A stretch of DNA of 64,000 nucleotides. Source: a bacterium (GTDB lineage: Bacteria; Chloroflexota; Dehalococcoidia; Tepidiformales; Tepidiformaceae). This document shows, one piece after another, positions 9,028-16,127 of the stretch; the stretch's first letter is position 1, and the number at the start of each line of letters is the position of its first letter. The position numbers and the translations under genes are program-made. The stretch spans positions 1 through 64,000 of the forward strand of contig QEVS01000004.1 in NCBI GenBank assembly GCA_003577245.1. Direction: 5' to 3'. Below the pieces are notes generated by a model. That model was not told the DNA's origin and did no database searches. It saw only the letters and a list, made by a program, of their open reading frames with translations.

Positions 9028-9049
9028 GGGAGGAGGGAGGAGGGAGGAG
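9026..9049 (+). repeat. GAGGGAG heptad array, left copy
   Basis: About 3.4 tandem units of GAGGGAG begin at the kinase stop codon. A longer array of the same heptad on the opposite strand lies at 10154-10186, so the two bracket the Mrr gene as inverted repeats. All-purine mirror tracts of this kind can slip during replication or form triplex DNA. Confidence 0.8.
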
Positions 9050-9158
9050 TCGCGGCCCCCGGTGGCGGCTGGATGTCCCACCGGAGCGTAATGCTGGGAC
9101 TACCCGGGCTCTCTCCGGTGGTGTAGAAGAGTGGAATTGCCGGCTCGTGGGAGATGGA

Positions 9159-10070
9159 ATGACCATCCCGGACTTCCAGGCTCTGATGCTGCCCCTGCTT
9201 GCGGCGACCGCCGACGGCAGGGAACACACGCTTCCCGAATTGCGTGCCAGGTTGGCACACCAGTTCGGCCTGACCGAGGCAGAGCTCTCGCAGAGGCTCC
9301 CGTCTGGCGGCCAGACAACGTTCGACAACCGGGTTGGTTGGGCACAGACGTATCTCGGGAAGGCGGGGCTGCTTGAACGGCCCCGGCGAGGCCTGATGAG
9401 GATCACCGATTCCGGCCGGGCGTTGCTCGCTGAGAACCCGCAGCGGATCGATTTGAAGCTCCTGGAGCGGTATGAGAGCTATCGGCAGTTCCGCGAGACC
9501 AAGCGAGATAGGCGTCCTGTCGCTCTTGAACCACGCGTGGCAATGGAACTGACGCCTGAGGAGATGATGGAACAGGGGTACCGAGAGCTTCGCACTTCGG
9601 TGACCGAAGACCTGCTGACACAGGTGAAGAGCGCTTCCCCCAGCTTCTTTGAACGCCTGGTCGTGGAGCTCTTGCTCAAGCTGGGATATGGCGGCGCCCT
9701 GGGCGAGGGCGAGACGCTCGGCAAGTCAGGTGACGGTGGAGTCGATGGCGTCATCCGGGAAGACAAGCTGGGACTGGATGTGGTGTATGTGCAGGCGAAG
9801 CGCTGGGAAGCGTCCGTGGGACGTCCACTTGTGCAGGCTTTCGTCGGGAGTCTCGAAGGCCACAAGGCGCGCAAGGGAGTTATGATCACAACTTCGACGT
9901 TCTCCAACGACGCGCGGGGGTATGTCCAGAACATCGAGAAGCGCGTGGTCCTGGTCGATGGACGCCAGCTCGCCGAGCTGATGGTCGACACCGGGCTCGG
10001 CGTGAATCCCGTCGCCAGCTACACGATCTGGCGCATTGATTCCGACTACTTCACGCAGGACCAGGCTTAG
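9159..10070 (+). CDS. Mrr-like type IV restriction endonuclease
   Basis: This 303-residue protein matches the Mrr architecture. The N-terminal winged-helix region (about 1-90, MTIPDFQALMLPLL and LPSGGQTTFDNRVGWAQTYL) would recognise modified DNA. The C-terminal PD-(D/E)xK nuclease domain (about 155-290) shows SFFERLVVELLLKLGY, then SGDGGVDGVI, then VQAKRW, giving the Glu, Asp and Gln-x-Lys active-site elements. It would cut incoming methylated DNA. ATG 9159 is preceded by GGGAGATGGA. No methylase is adjacent, as expected for type IV. Third-position GC is visibly lower than in the neighbouring genes, and the gene sits between inverted heptad arrays, both consistent with acquisition by transfer. 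Confidence 0.85.
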   Translation: MTIPDFQALMLPLLAATADGREHTLPELRARLAHQFGLTEAELSQRLPSGGQTTFDNRVGWAQTYLGKAGLLERPRRGLMRITDSGRALLAENPQRIDLKLLERYESYRQFRETKRDRRPVALEPRVAMELTPEEMMEQGYRELRTSVTEDLLTQVKSASPSFFERLVVELLLKLGYGGALGEGETLGKSGDGGVDGVIREDKLGLDVVYVQAKRWEASVGRPLVQAFVGSLEGHKARKGVMITTSTFSNDARGYVQNIEKRVVLVDGRQLAELMVDTGLGVNPVASYTIWRIDSDYFTQDQA

Positions 10071-10148
10071 GCAGCCCCATGAAGGGGCGCCCTCCGGCAG
10101 GTGTGAGAACTGCAAGCCGCTTCGGCCGCACACGCGGACGCTACCGTT

Positions 10149-11456
10149 TCAGGCCTCCTCCCTCCTCCCTCCTCCCTCCTCCCTCACCCGCGCCCACTCC
10201 GCCTCGGGGTCATCGATGCCCAGGCGGGCGGCGGCCGTTCGGCGCGATTCGATGCCCGCCTGCACGAGCGCGCGCTCATCGGCCACCTGGCGTGAACGGT
10301 CGACCGGGAGGACGGGCCCCCAGTGCATCACGGGGCGCAGGCCCTCAATCTCAAGCCCGGCGAACTGCGCGAGGAGGCGCAGGATGAACGCGGCGCGCCG
10401 TTCATAGACGGCCGTGCGAACCAGGCGCTTGCGCGCGATCTTCTTCGCCAGGGGGTCGAGCTCGGTGTTGAGGGCCACGCCGCTCAGCCCCTGGGGGTTG
10501 TGTCCGAAGGCCGTGCGCGGCGATTCGCCCAGGTCGTGGAGGGTGCGATAGATGAGGTCGATGTAGTCGCGGTGGAGGGCCACGCCGCCGCCCTGGAGCA
10601 GGTCAAGGAGGTAGGCGCGCGCCCTTTCGGGGACCTCCCAGACCGCGCCCGGCTCTACGGCGATGTCCTGCGAGCCGGCCACGCCTTCCAGGACGGCAAT
10701 CGGATTCCCCGAAAGCTCGAGGATCTGGCTCAGCTGGCTGAACGAGCGGTTGAGCTCGCGCACCGATTCGACCAGCGGAGGGATGTCGCTCGCGCCCCAG
10801 GGCTGCTTCGGCTCGCGCACGTTCGGGAAGACAACGAAGGGGATGAAGCCATACGGGTTGGCAATCCGCTGCACACGCTCCCGCCCGCGCCAGAGCTCGA
10901 ACGTTTCCGCCGTCCACAGCTCCGTGGTCTCGGCCGGGCCGCCGGGACCATCAAGCGTGTAGCGGGAGGCGACCGCGGTCAGGCGCGCAGGGTCATCGGG
11001 CACGCGCCAGGCGAAGATGCCCTGGACATCGGGTGCGGTCACGCGCACGCAGCGTTCGGCCGGGTCCCAGGTCACCTTGTAGGCGGCGTCGCCGAGGACG
11101 GCGCAGTCGAGCTCGGTCTCGTAATCGAGCTGGGCAAGGCCGTTCAGCGATTCGGCCTCGCGCAGGGCGCGCTCGGCGATGCGGGCGCGGGCACGGGCGG
11201 CCGGATCTTCGCCGTCGAGGGGCTCGACGTGCATCACGGCATCGAAGAGGAGGTAGGAGGCGGCCTTGTCCACGAAGGCCTTTGCGTAGTTGAAGGTCAG
11301 CCTGCGTTCACCGCGGCGCTGGCGGCCCTGCCACTGGCGGCCCTCGTAGAAGGCGAGGTTTTCGCGGTAGCGGCGCAGGCGGTCGGCATCCATGGAATCG
11401 AGCCGGGCAGGAAGCAGCTGCTCGGGCTGCTTCGAGTGGGTGCGAGAGGCAGGCAT
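10149..11456 (-). CDS. Orphan phage portal protein (SPP1 gp6-like)
   Basis: This 435-residue protein resembles phage portal proteins of the SPP1 gp6 family: an N-terminal YRENLAFYEGRQW, then KAFVDKAASYLLF, NPYGFIPFVVFPN, and a central long-helix region VESVRELNRSFSQLSQILE. In phages the portal forms the dodecameric ring through which DNA enters the head. No terminase, capsid or tail gene is present nearby, so this is a relic or a domesticated gene. The final residues (REEGGGRREEA) are encoded by the heptad array, so the true C-terminus may have been replaced. ATG 11456 is preferred because GGAG lies 8 nt upstream; ATG 11462 has no spacing. Confidence 0.75.
   Translation of the reverse strand: MPASRTHSKQPEQLLPARLDSMDADRLRRYRENLAFYEGRQWQGRQRRGERRLTFNYAKAFVDKAASYLLFDAVMHVEPLDGEDPAARARARIAERALREAESLNGLAQLDYETELDCAVLGDAAYKVTWDPAERCVRVTAPDVQGIFAWRVPDDPARLTAVASRYTLDGPGGPAETTELWTAETFELWRGRERVQRIANPYGFIPFVVFPNVREPKQPWGASDIPPLVESVRELNRSFSQLSQILELSGNPIAVLEGVAGSQDIAVEPGAVWEVPERARAYLLDLLQGGGVALHRDYIDLIYRTLHDLGESPRTAFGHNPQGLSGVALNTELDPLAKKIARKRLVRTAVYERRAAFILRLLAQFAGLEIEGLRPVMHWGPVLPVDRSRQVADERALVQAGIESRRTAAARLGIDDPEAEWARVREEGGGRREEA
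10154..10186 (-). repeat. GAGGGAG heptad array, right copy (inverted)
   Basis: About 4.5 units of the complementary CTCCCTC heptad form a pyrimidine tract on the plus strand. The array is inverted relative to 9026-9049 and encodes the last codons of the portal gene. A shorter copy of the same motif occurs near 41470. Confidence 0.8.
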
Positions 11457-11463
11457 GGGCATT

Positions 11464-11483
11464 CTCCGGGCGTTTTCCCGGAG
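11464..11483 (-). promoter_or_regulatory. Hairpin covering the portal gene ribosome-binding site
   Basis: On the minus strand CTCCGGG-AAAACG-CCCGGAG forms a 7-bp stem whose 3' arm contains the GGAG Shine-Dalgarno of ATG 11456. Such a structure would lower translation of the portal protein. No U-tract follows, so it is not a typical terminator. Confidence 0.4.
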
Positions 11484-11523
11484 CGTGGGAAGCTGGACCG
11501 GGACCGCCAAGAGCCGGTTGTCG

Positions 11524-12702
11524 CTACCCGCCTATCTTCCGGGCGGGAAGGAACCGGGAGATGGCGGCGAGGAGGCCCCCGGCGAGGAGGACGTACAGAC
11601 CGAAGGTGGGACTGAGGTCCGCAACACCCCCCGTGGGGCGGGACCAGATGTACTGCATCTCCATGATCGCCAGGGCAACCAGCAGGCCACCGGCACTGGC
11701 GGCGAACGACGGTCCGCGCCGGGCATCGATGCGGCCGGCGAGGGAGAGGCCGAGGATGGCGAGCCCGGCAACCGCAACGGCAAGCACGACCCAGGCGTCG
11801 AGCCCTTCGGTATCGCTCAGCCAATCGCCGAGGCGGTAGACCGCGCCCTCGTCAAAGGGGCCCGAGCTGGCGGAACGGCCCCCCGCGCTAACCTTGGCCC
11901 AATCGAGCATGACGCTGACGGCGGCGAGGATGAGCCCTCCCCCGGCTGCCGCCATGCCGTAGGTGAGCGCAAGCCCACCGCCACCGGGGGCGCGCGGCGC
12001 GGCCGGGCGCGGTGCAGGGCGAGGGGCAGGGGGCCGTTGGGCCCCAAATGGCTGACTTGCTCGCGGCTGCGGGGGCGGGGCAAACTGCCGCGGCGGCGGA
12101 GGAGGTGGTGTGAACCCCTGCTGCGGGGGCGCGGGCGCCGGCGCGAGTGGCTGGGGAGGCAGCGCCGTGGGGGGAAGCGCCACGTTCACCAGCGTCTCGG
12201 GCTGCGCCACGGGCTCGCCGGCGGCGCCGCAGACGCGGCAGAAGCGCGCCCCGGGGCGTCGCGGCGTTCCGCAGCCCGGGCAGAGATTCCCTGCAGCGGC
12301 GGCCGGCCGCGGCGCGGGAGCTGGCGCCTGGCCCGCGCCCGCGCCGCAGGCCGCGCAGAAGGCGTCGCCCGGGACGAGCGCGGCGCCGCAGGCCCCGCAA
12401 AGCGCGGGGAGAGCCGGTGCTGGAGGTGGCGGGGGCGCGGCAGGGTGCCATGTTGCCGCCTGCGCTGGGGAAGGTGGGGGGGCCGGCGCGGGAGCCGGAG
12501 CGACAGGGGTCCCGCAGGAAGCGCAGAACCGCGCACCCGGCACCAGTGCAGCGCCACACGCGGTGCAGGCCGTAGGGGCAGCCGGGGGAGGGGGAGGGGG
12601 AGGAGGGGGCGCAGCCGTTCCACAGCCGGGACAGAAGCGCTGGCCTTCGAGCAGCATTGTGCCGCAGGCCGGGCAGGGGAGGGAGGGATTGGGGGCAGAC
12701 AA
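11524..12702 (-). CDS. Multi-zinc-ribbon, proline-rich membrane protein
   Basis: This is a protein of about 392 residues. The N-terminal half carries four tandem zinc-ribbon units, each CxxC-(~10)-CxxC (first pairs C10/C13 and C24/C27, then from C46). Long Pro/Ala linkers separate them. The C-terminal half has four hydrophobic helices. The layout matches bacterial zinc-ribbon membrane proteins of unknown role, with the ribbons probably cytosolic and binding a partner. TTG 12702 is chosen because GGGAG sits seven bases upstream. An ATG at 12747 gives a slightly longer product but has no visible ribosome-binding site. Confidence 0.7.
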   Translation of the reverse strand: MSAPNPSLPCPACGTMLLEGQRFCPGCGTAAPPPPPPPPPAAPTACTACGAALVPGARFCASCGTPVAPAPAPAPPPSPAQAATWHPAAPPPPPAPALPALCGACGAALVPGDAFCAACGAGAGQAPAPAPRPAAAAGNLCPGCGTPRRPGARFCRVCGAAGEPVAQPETLVNVALPPTALPPQPLAPAPAPPQQGFTPPPPPPRQFAPPPQPRASQPFGAQRPPAPRPAPRPAAPRAPGGGGLALTYGMAAAGGGLILAAVSVMLDWAKVSAGGRSASSGPFDEGAVYRLGDWLSDTEGLDAWVVLAVAVAGLAILGLSLAGRIDARRGPSFAASAGGLLVALAIMEMQYIWSRPTGGVADLSPTFGLYVLLAGGLLAAISRFLPARKIGG

Positions 12703-12830
12703 CGTAAGACTCCCGGCTGGATTTCCCGGCCGCTCCCGGGGATGCATGCGCGCGCAGTCTACTCGAATTGGCAGCCAGCGGTCGAAAGTGGCGCAAGCTG
12801 CCACTCGCGCCGCACTCGCGGGTGGCGCGG

Positions 12831-12836
12831 TACACT
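12831..12836 (+). promoter_or_regulatory. -10-like TACACT six bases before proA start
   Basis: TACACT lies exactly six bases before the proA ATG and there is no Shine-Dalgarno sequence. This spacing would start transcription at or next to the ATG and give a leaderless mRNA, a pattern repeated at several genes in the window. No clear -35 is visible. Confidence 0.4.
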
Positions 12837-12842
12837 ACGGCC

Positions 12843-14123
12843 ATGACAACCGCCACCTCGTACATCCGCGAACGGGCAGCGGCGGCCCGCGCGGCGGCGA
12901 AGCGCCTCGCTACGCTTTCCACGGGCGCCAAGAACAGCGCCCTCCTGCGCATTGCCGGCCTCCTGGAGACGAGCCCCGGCCCCGTCCTGGAGGCGAATGC
13001 GCGCGACCTCGATGCAGGCCGCCAGGCCGGGCTCGATGACTACTTTCTCGAGCGGCTGACGCTCACCCCCGAGCGCCTGCGGGGCATCGCCGCCGACACG
13101 CGCACGGTCGCGTCCCTGCCCGACCCCGTGGGCGAGGTTTTCGACTCGCGCACGCTCCCCAACGGCCTGCTCATCGGGCGGCGAAGGGTACCGCTGGGCG
13201 TGGTGGCCTGCATCTACGAGGCGCGCCCGAACGTCACGGTCGATATCGCCGCTCTCGCCCTGAAGAGCGGCAACGCCTCGCTCCTCCGCGGGGGCAAAGA
13301 GGCGCGCCACAGCAATGCCGCCCTCGGCGAAGTCATCCAGCAGGCGCTCGCGGGCACCGAGGTTCCGCCGGACGCGGTCCAGGTGGTGAGCGACCCCGAC
13401 CGCGGCCACGTGGACGAGCTGCTGAAATCGCACGACCTGGTCGACCTGATGGTGCCCCGCGGCGGGGCGCAGCTCATCGGCTACGTGCGCCAGAACGCGA
13501 CCATGCCGGTGGTGGCGCACGGCGATGCAGTGGTGCAGATCTACGTCGACGCGGAGGCCGATCTCGACATGGCCGTCAACGTGGCCGACAACGCCAAGAC
13601 GCGCCGCTACAGCATCTGCAACGCCGTCGACACGCTGCTCGTGCACGCGGTGGTGGCGCCAGCGTTTCTCGGCAGGATGTGCGAGCGCTGGGGCGGCAAG
13701 GTGACCCTCATCGCCGACGACCGGGCGCTCGCGCTGCTGGCACCTGAACGGTTCCCGGGCATCGCCGTGGAGCGGGCCACGGAAGCCACCTGGAAGACCG
13801 AGCACCTCGCCCTGCGGGTGGGCGTGCGCATCGTTGATTCGCTTGAGGAGGCGATCGCCCACATCGAGGAGCACGGCAGCCATCACAGCGACGCCATCCT
13901 CACCTCGAACTACGCGAACGCGATGCGCTTCGCCGATGAGGTAGACTCGGCCGCCGTGTACGTGAATGCGAGCACGCAATTCACCGACGGCGCCCAGTTC
14001 GGGCTGGGGGCCGAGGTGGGAATCTCGACCCAGAAAATGCATGCCCGCGGGCCCATGGGGTTGCGCGAGCTGACGAGCTACAAGTGGACGATCTTCGGGA
14101 AAGGTCAGGTACGGCCGCTGTGA
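12843..14123 (+). CDS. proA: Gamma-glutamyl phosphate reductase
   Basis: ProA reduces gamma-glutamyl phosphate with NADPH to glutamate-5-semialdehyde in proline synthesis. The 426-residue length is typical. Family motifs are clear: PLGVVACIYEARPNVTVD, ALALKSGNASLLRGGKEA, the catalytic cysteine C259 in RYSICNAVDTLLVH, and the C-terminal FGLGAEVGISTQKMHARGPMGL. The partner kinase gene proB is not in the window. ATG 12843 was chosen by homology; TACACT six bases upstream suggests a leaderless message. The stop overlaps the next gene by 4 nt (GTGA). Confidence 0.95.
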   Translation: MTTATSYIRERAAAARAAAKRLATLSTGAKNSALLRIAGLLETSPGPVLEANARDLDAGRQAGLDDYFLERLTLTPERLRGIAADTRTVASLPDPVGEVFDSRTLPNGLLIGRRRVPLGVVACIYEARPNVTVDIAALALKSGNASLLRGGKEARHSNAALGEVIQQALAGTEVPPDAVQVVSDPDRGHVDELLKSHDLVDLMVPRGGAQLIGYVRQNATMPVVAHGDAVVQIYVDAEADLDMAVNVADNAKTRRYSICNAVDTLLVHAVVAPAFLGRMCERWGGKVTLIADDRALALLAPERFPGIAVERATEATWKTEHLALRVGVRIVDSLEEAIAHIEEHGSHHSDAILTSNYANAMRFADEVDSAAVYVNASTQFTDGAQFGLGAEVGISTQKMHARGPMGLRELTSYKWTIFGKGQVRPL

Positions 14124-14443
14124 TCGAATTCGAACGCGAGTCCCGGACGCCCCATTCGGAGGCATACACCATCCTCGAAGAGGGGGGCATCGTTGGGCGG
14201 GTCGATATCCACTACCAGGGTGCAAACGTGCTCGCCACGCTCTGCACGACCGCCGACGCCAACGAGGAGCGGATTCACGCCCTCATCGACTCGATCGACG
14301 AGCGGCTGGTGATGACCGCCGACCCCTACCGCGAGGACTTCATCGTCACGGTCTGGCGCGGCTCGCCCGCGGGCGTCTACAGCGACAGCGACGTTGACGA
14401 TGACGATGACGAAGACACGTTCCGGCTGGGCGGGCTGAACTAG
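14120..14443 (+). CDS. Hypothetical acidic protein coupled to proA
   Basis: This 107-residue protein starts at GTG 14120, which overlaps the proA stop as GTGA, so it is probably co-translated with proA. It has an alternating beta/alpha pattern (EAYTILEEGGIVGRVDIHY, ATLCTTADANEERIHALIDSIDE) and an unusually acidic tail with DSDVDDDDDEDTF. I recognise no domain. The coupling suggests a regulatory or accessory role near proline synthesis, but this is inference. Confidence 0.65.
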   Translation: MIEFERESRTPHSEAYTILEEGGIVGRVDIHYQGANVLATLCTTADANEERIHALIDSIDERLVMTADPYREDFIVTVWRGSPAGVYSDSDVDDDDDEDTFRLGGLN

Positions 14444-14666
14444 GGCGAGCCAACCCCCGCGAGAGGGCCCTACCAGGTCACCGGCAGCAGACCAGGCCTC
14501 TTGATCCGTTCGTATCGAAGGCCACGAGGTCGCCGGCCTGCCAACCGGCGCCACTGCGAAGCCGTTCCCAGGGGGCGACCCCCGTTCCGGTGGCAGGATT
14601 CGAGCGGCGTTGTGGCAGCTGGCGTGGCCGCGTAGATTGCCCTCTACCAACCAGGGAGCCTATCGA

Positions 14667-15464
14667 ATGACCATCGCTGAGCAGCAACGTGTTGAAGTAG
14701 AGCAGGGAGTTGTGTTCGGAACGGGAGGCGGGCGTGACCTGAGGTGCGACGTCTACCACCCCCCGGCGGCTGTGAAGAACGGCATCGGCGTGCTGCTCGT
14801 CCATGGCGGGCGCTGGATCCAGGGCGACCGCACGCAACTGCGCGGCTACGGGATCCTCCTGGGCCGCAAGGGGTATACGTGCGTGGCGAGCGAGTACCGG
14901 CTCGTCCCTGAATCGCCGTGGCCCGCCTGCCTGCACGACGTGAAGGCGGCCATCCGCTGGATGCGGACGAACGCCGGGCGGCTGGGGATCGACCCGGAGA
15001 AGATCGTCATTGAAGGCAACTCCGCCGGGGCGCACCTCGTCCTCATGGCAGCCGGGACGCCGGGGCGGCCGGAGTTCGAAGGCCAGGGCGGCAATCCCGG
15101 CGTAAGCACGGCTGTCGCGGCGGTCATCGCCTTCTACCCGCCCACGGCGCTCGATTCACCGAACTGGAGGACCCGGATTCACCCTCTCTTTGGGCGGGAG
15201 GCTTCGGCGGATGAGCTGTCGGCGGCGAGCCCGATGACGTATGTGAACGCCGCCTTCCCGCCCACGCTCCTCATCCATGGCAACGGCGATGAGCTCGTGC
15301 CGGCAGCGGAATCCACTGATATGTACGGCGCGCTTCATGCGGCGAAGGTGCCGGTGGAGCTGCACATGTACGCCGGGCAGCCGCACGCATTCGATGCCGG
15401 CCCGCAGTTCGGGCGGCAATGCGCCGACATCATGGCGCTCTTCATCGAGAGGGTGGTGCGGTAG
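14667..15464 (+). CDS. Alpha/beta hydrolase (HSL/BD-FAE-like)
   Basis: This 265-residue serine hydrolase shows the oxyanion motif VHGGRW, the nucleophile elbow GNSAG (Ser in IEGNSAGAHL), the acid region HGNGDELVP and the catalytic His in GQPHAFD. The fold and motifs suit a carboxylesterase or kynurenine-formamidase-type hydrolase. There is no signal peptide, so it is cytoplasmic. ATG 14667 has GGGAG nine bases upstream. The 223 nt upstream of it (14444-14666) hold no recognisable gene or RNA. Confidence 0.82.
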   Translation: MTIAEQQRVEVEQGVVFGTGGGRDLRCDVYHPPAAVKNGIGVLLVHGGRWIQGDRTQLRGYGILLGRKGYTCVASEYRLVPESPWPACLHDVKAAIRWMRTNAGRLGIDPEKIVIEGNSAGAHLVLMAAGTPGRPEFEGQGGNPGVSTAVAAVIAFYPPTALDSPNWRTRIHPLFGREASADELSAASPMTYVNAAFPPTLLIHGNGDELVPAAESTDMYGALHAAKVPVELHMYAGQPHAFDAGPQFGRQCADIMALFIERVVR

Positions 15465-15467
15465 GGC

Positions 15468-15854
15468 CTACCAGACTGTCTCGACGAGGCCCGACCGGCG
15501 AATGCGCTCGTCGCTTGTGACCAGCGGAGCGCGAAGCTGTCTTGCTGTGGCCACGATCAGCCGGTCGGCCGGGTCGCCGTGGAAGCCGCCACCAAGTTGC
15601 CCCGCAATCACTGCGATTTCCGGCGTGAGTGCAGCGAGACGCGTTGCCGGCTTCGAAAACGCCAGACGCACCCAGCTCAAGGGCTGGCGCCCGAGGTCGA
15701 TCCTGCCCTTCTCTACGAGCATGGCAACTTCCCAGCAGCAGATAGGAGACACGAACACCTCATCCTCAGCGTCGATGCGCGTCCTGACCTCCACTGGCAG
15801 CTCGGGCGCGCCGGCAGTCCACCAGATCCACGCGTGCGTGTCGAGCACGATCAA
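15468..15854 (-). CDS. PIN-domain toxin (VapC-like ribonuclease)
   Basis: This 128-residue PIN-domain protein has the four acidic residues that bind the catalytic metal: D5 in IVLDTHAWIWW, E42 in CCWEVAML, D97 in DPADRLIVATA and D115 in VTSDERI. Such toxins cleave RNA when released from their antitoxin. TTG 15854 overlaps the antitoxin stop by 4 nt (TTGA), and GGGAAG lies 7 nt upstream. An upstream GTG at 15869 is a possible alternative start. The gene is adjacent to and coupled with the Phd/YefM-type antitoxin. Confidence 0.85.
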   Translation of the reverse strand: MIVLDTHAWIWWTAGAPELPVEVRTRIDAEDEVFVSPICCWEVAMLVEKGRIDLGRQPLSWVRLAFSKPATRLAALTPEIAVIAGQLGGGFHGDPADRLIVATARQLRAPLVTSDERIRRSGLVETVW

Positions 15855-16078
15855 CGCTCGGCTTCCCACTCGGCGTCAATCGGCGAAACGATGTCACCCT
15901 GCCAGACGATCCCGCCGATGAGGTCTTTCCAGGATTCGGTTTCTACAGGGACGACCTTCGCAACCGGCTTTCCCCGCTTGGTGAGAACGATCTCCTCTCC
16001 GGTAGACTTCACTTCTTCGACAAGCGCAAGGCACCTGGCCTTGAACTCGCCTATCGGGACTTCGCGCGTGATGGTCAT
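15851..16078 (-). CDS. Phd/YefM-family antitoxin
   Basis: This 75-residue antitoxin has a Phd-like N-terminus (VPIGEFKARCLALVEEV, then IVLTKRGKPVAKVVPV) that would dimerise and bind DNA. Its C-terminal WKDLIGGIVW and following acidic tail would wrap the toxin. ATG 16078 lies inside the operator palindrome and has no Shine-Dalgarno, which fits a leaderless transcript. The upstream in-frame extension reads through the repeated GGTCAT motif and is not plausible protein. Confidence 0.85.
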   Translation of the reverse strand: MTITREVPIGEFKARCLALVEEVKSTGEEIVLTKRGKPVAKVVPVETESWKDLIGGIVWQGDIVSPIDAEWEAER

Positions 16079-16100
16079 ATGACCATGATCATGGTCATAT
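16073..16100. promoter_or_regulatory. Toxin-antitoxin operator: overlapping perfect palindromes
   Basis: A perfect 24-bp palindrome (16077-16100, centre TGATCA) overlaps a perfect 12-bp palindrome, GGTCATATGACC (16073-16084). Together they give alternating GGTCA/TGACC half-sites that cover the antitoxin start codon and its -10 region. The antitoxin presumably binds here to repress its own operon, as is typical for type II systems. Confidence 0.75.
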
Positions 16101-16113
16101 CGGAAGCTGTCAA
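16085..16113 (-). promoter_or_regulatory. Promoter of the toxin-antitoxin operon
   Basis: Minus-strand TTGACA (16113-16108) is a perfect -35. Seventeen bases later GATCAT (16090-16085) can serve as -10, and ATG 16078 follows after six bases, predicting a leaderless mRNA. The -10 lies within the palindromic operator. Confidence 0.5.
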
Positions 16114-16127
16114 GCAGCCGGGCGAGC

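Noticed and set aside
7411..9081. 556-codon minus-strand open frame
   Set aside because: It is antisense to the PAS histidine kinase, whose H, N, G1 and G2 boxes are clear.
9026..10186. Heptad arrays considered as CRISPR repeats
   Set aside because: Units are seven bases with no spacers, and the two arrays are inverted around a gene.
14444..14666. Possible tRNA or other structured RNA
   Set aside because: Some inverted segments exist, but no cloverleaf, T-loop or conserved RNA motif could be found on either strand.
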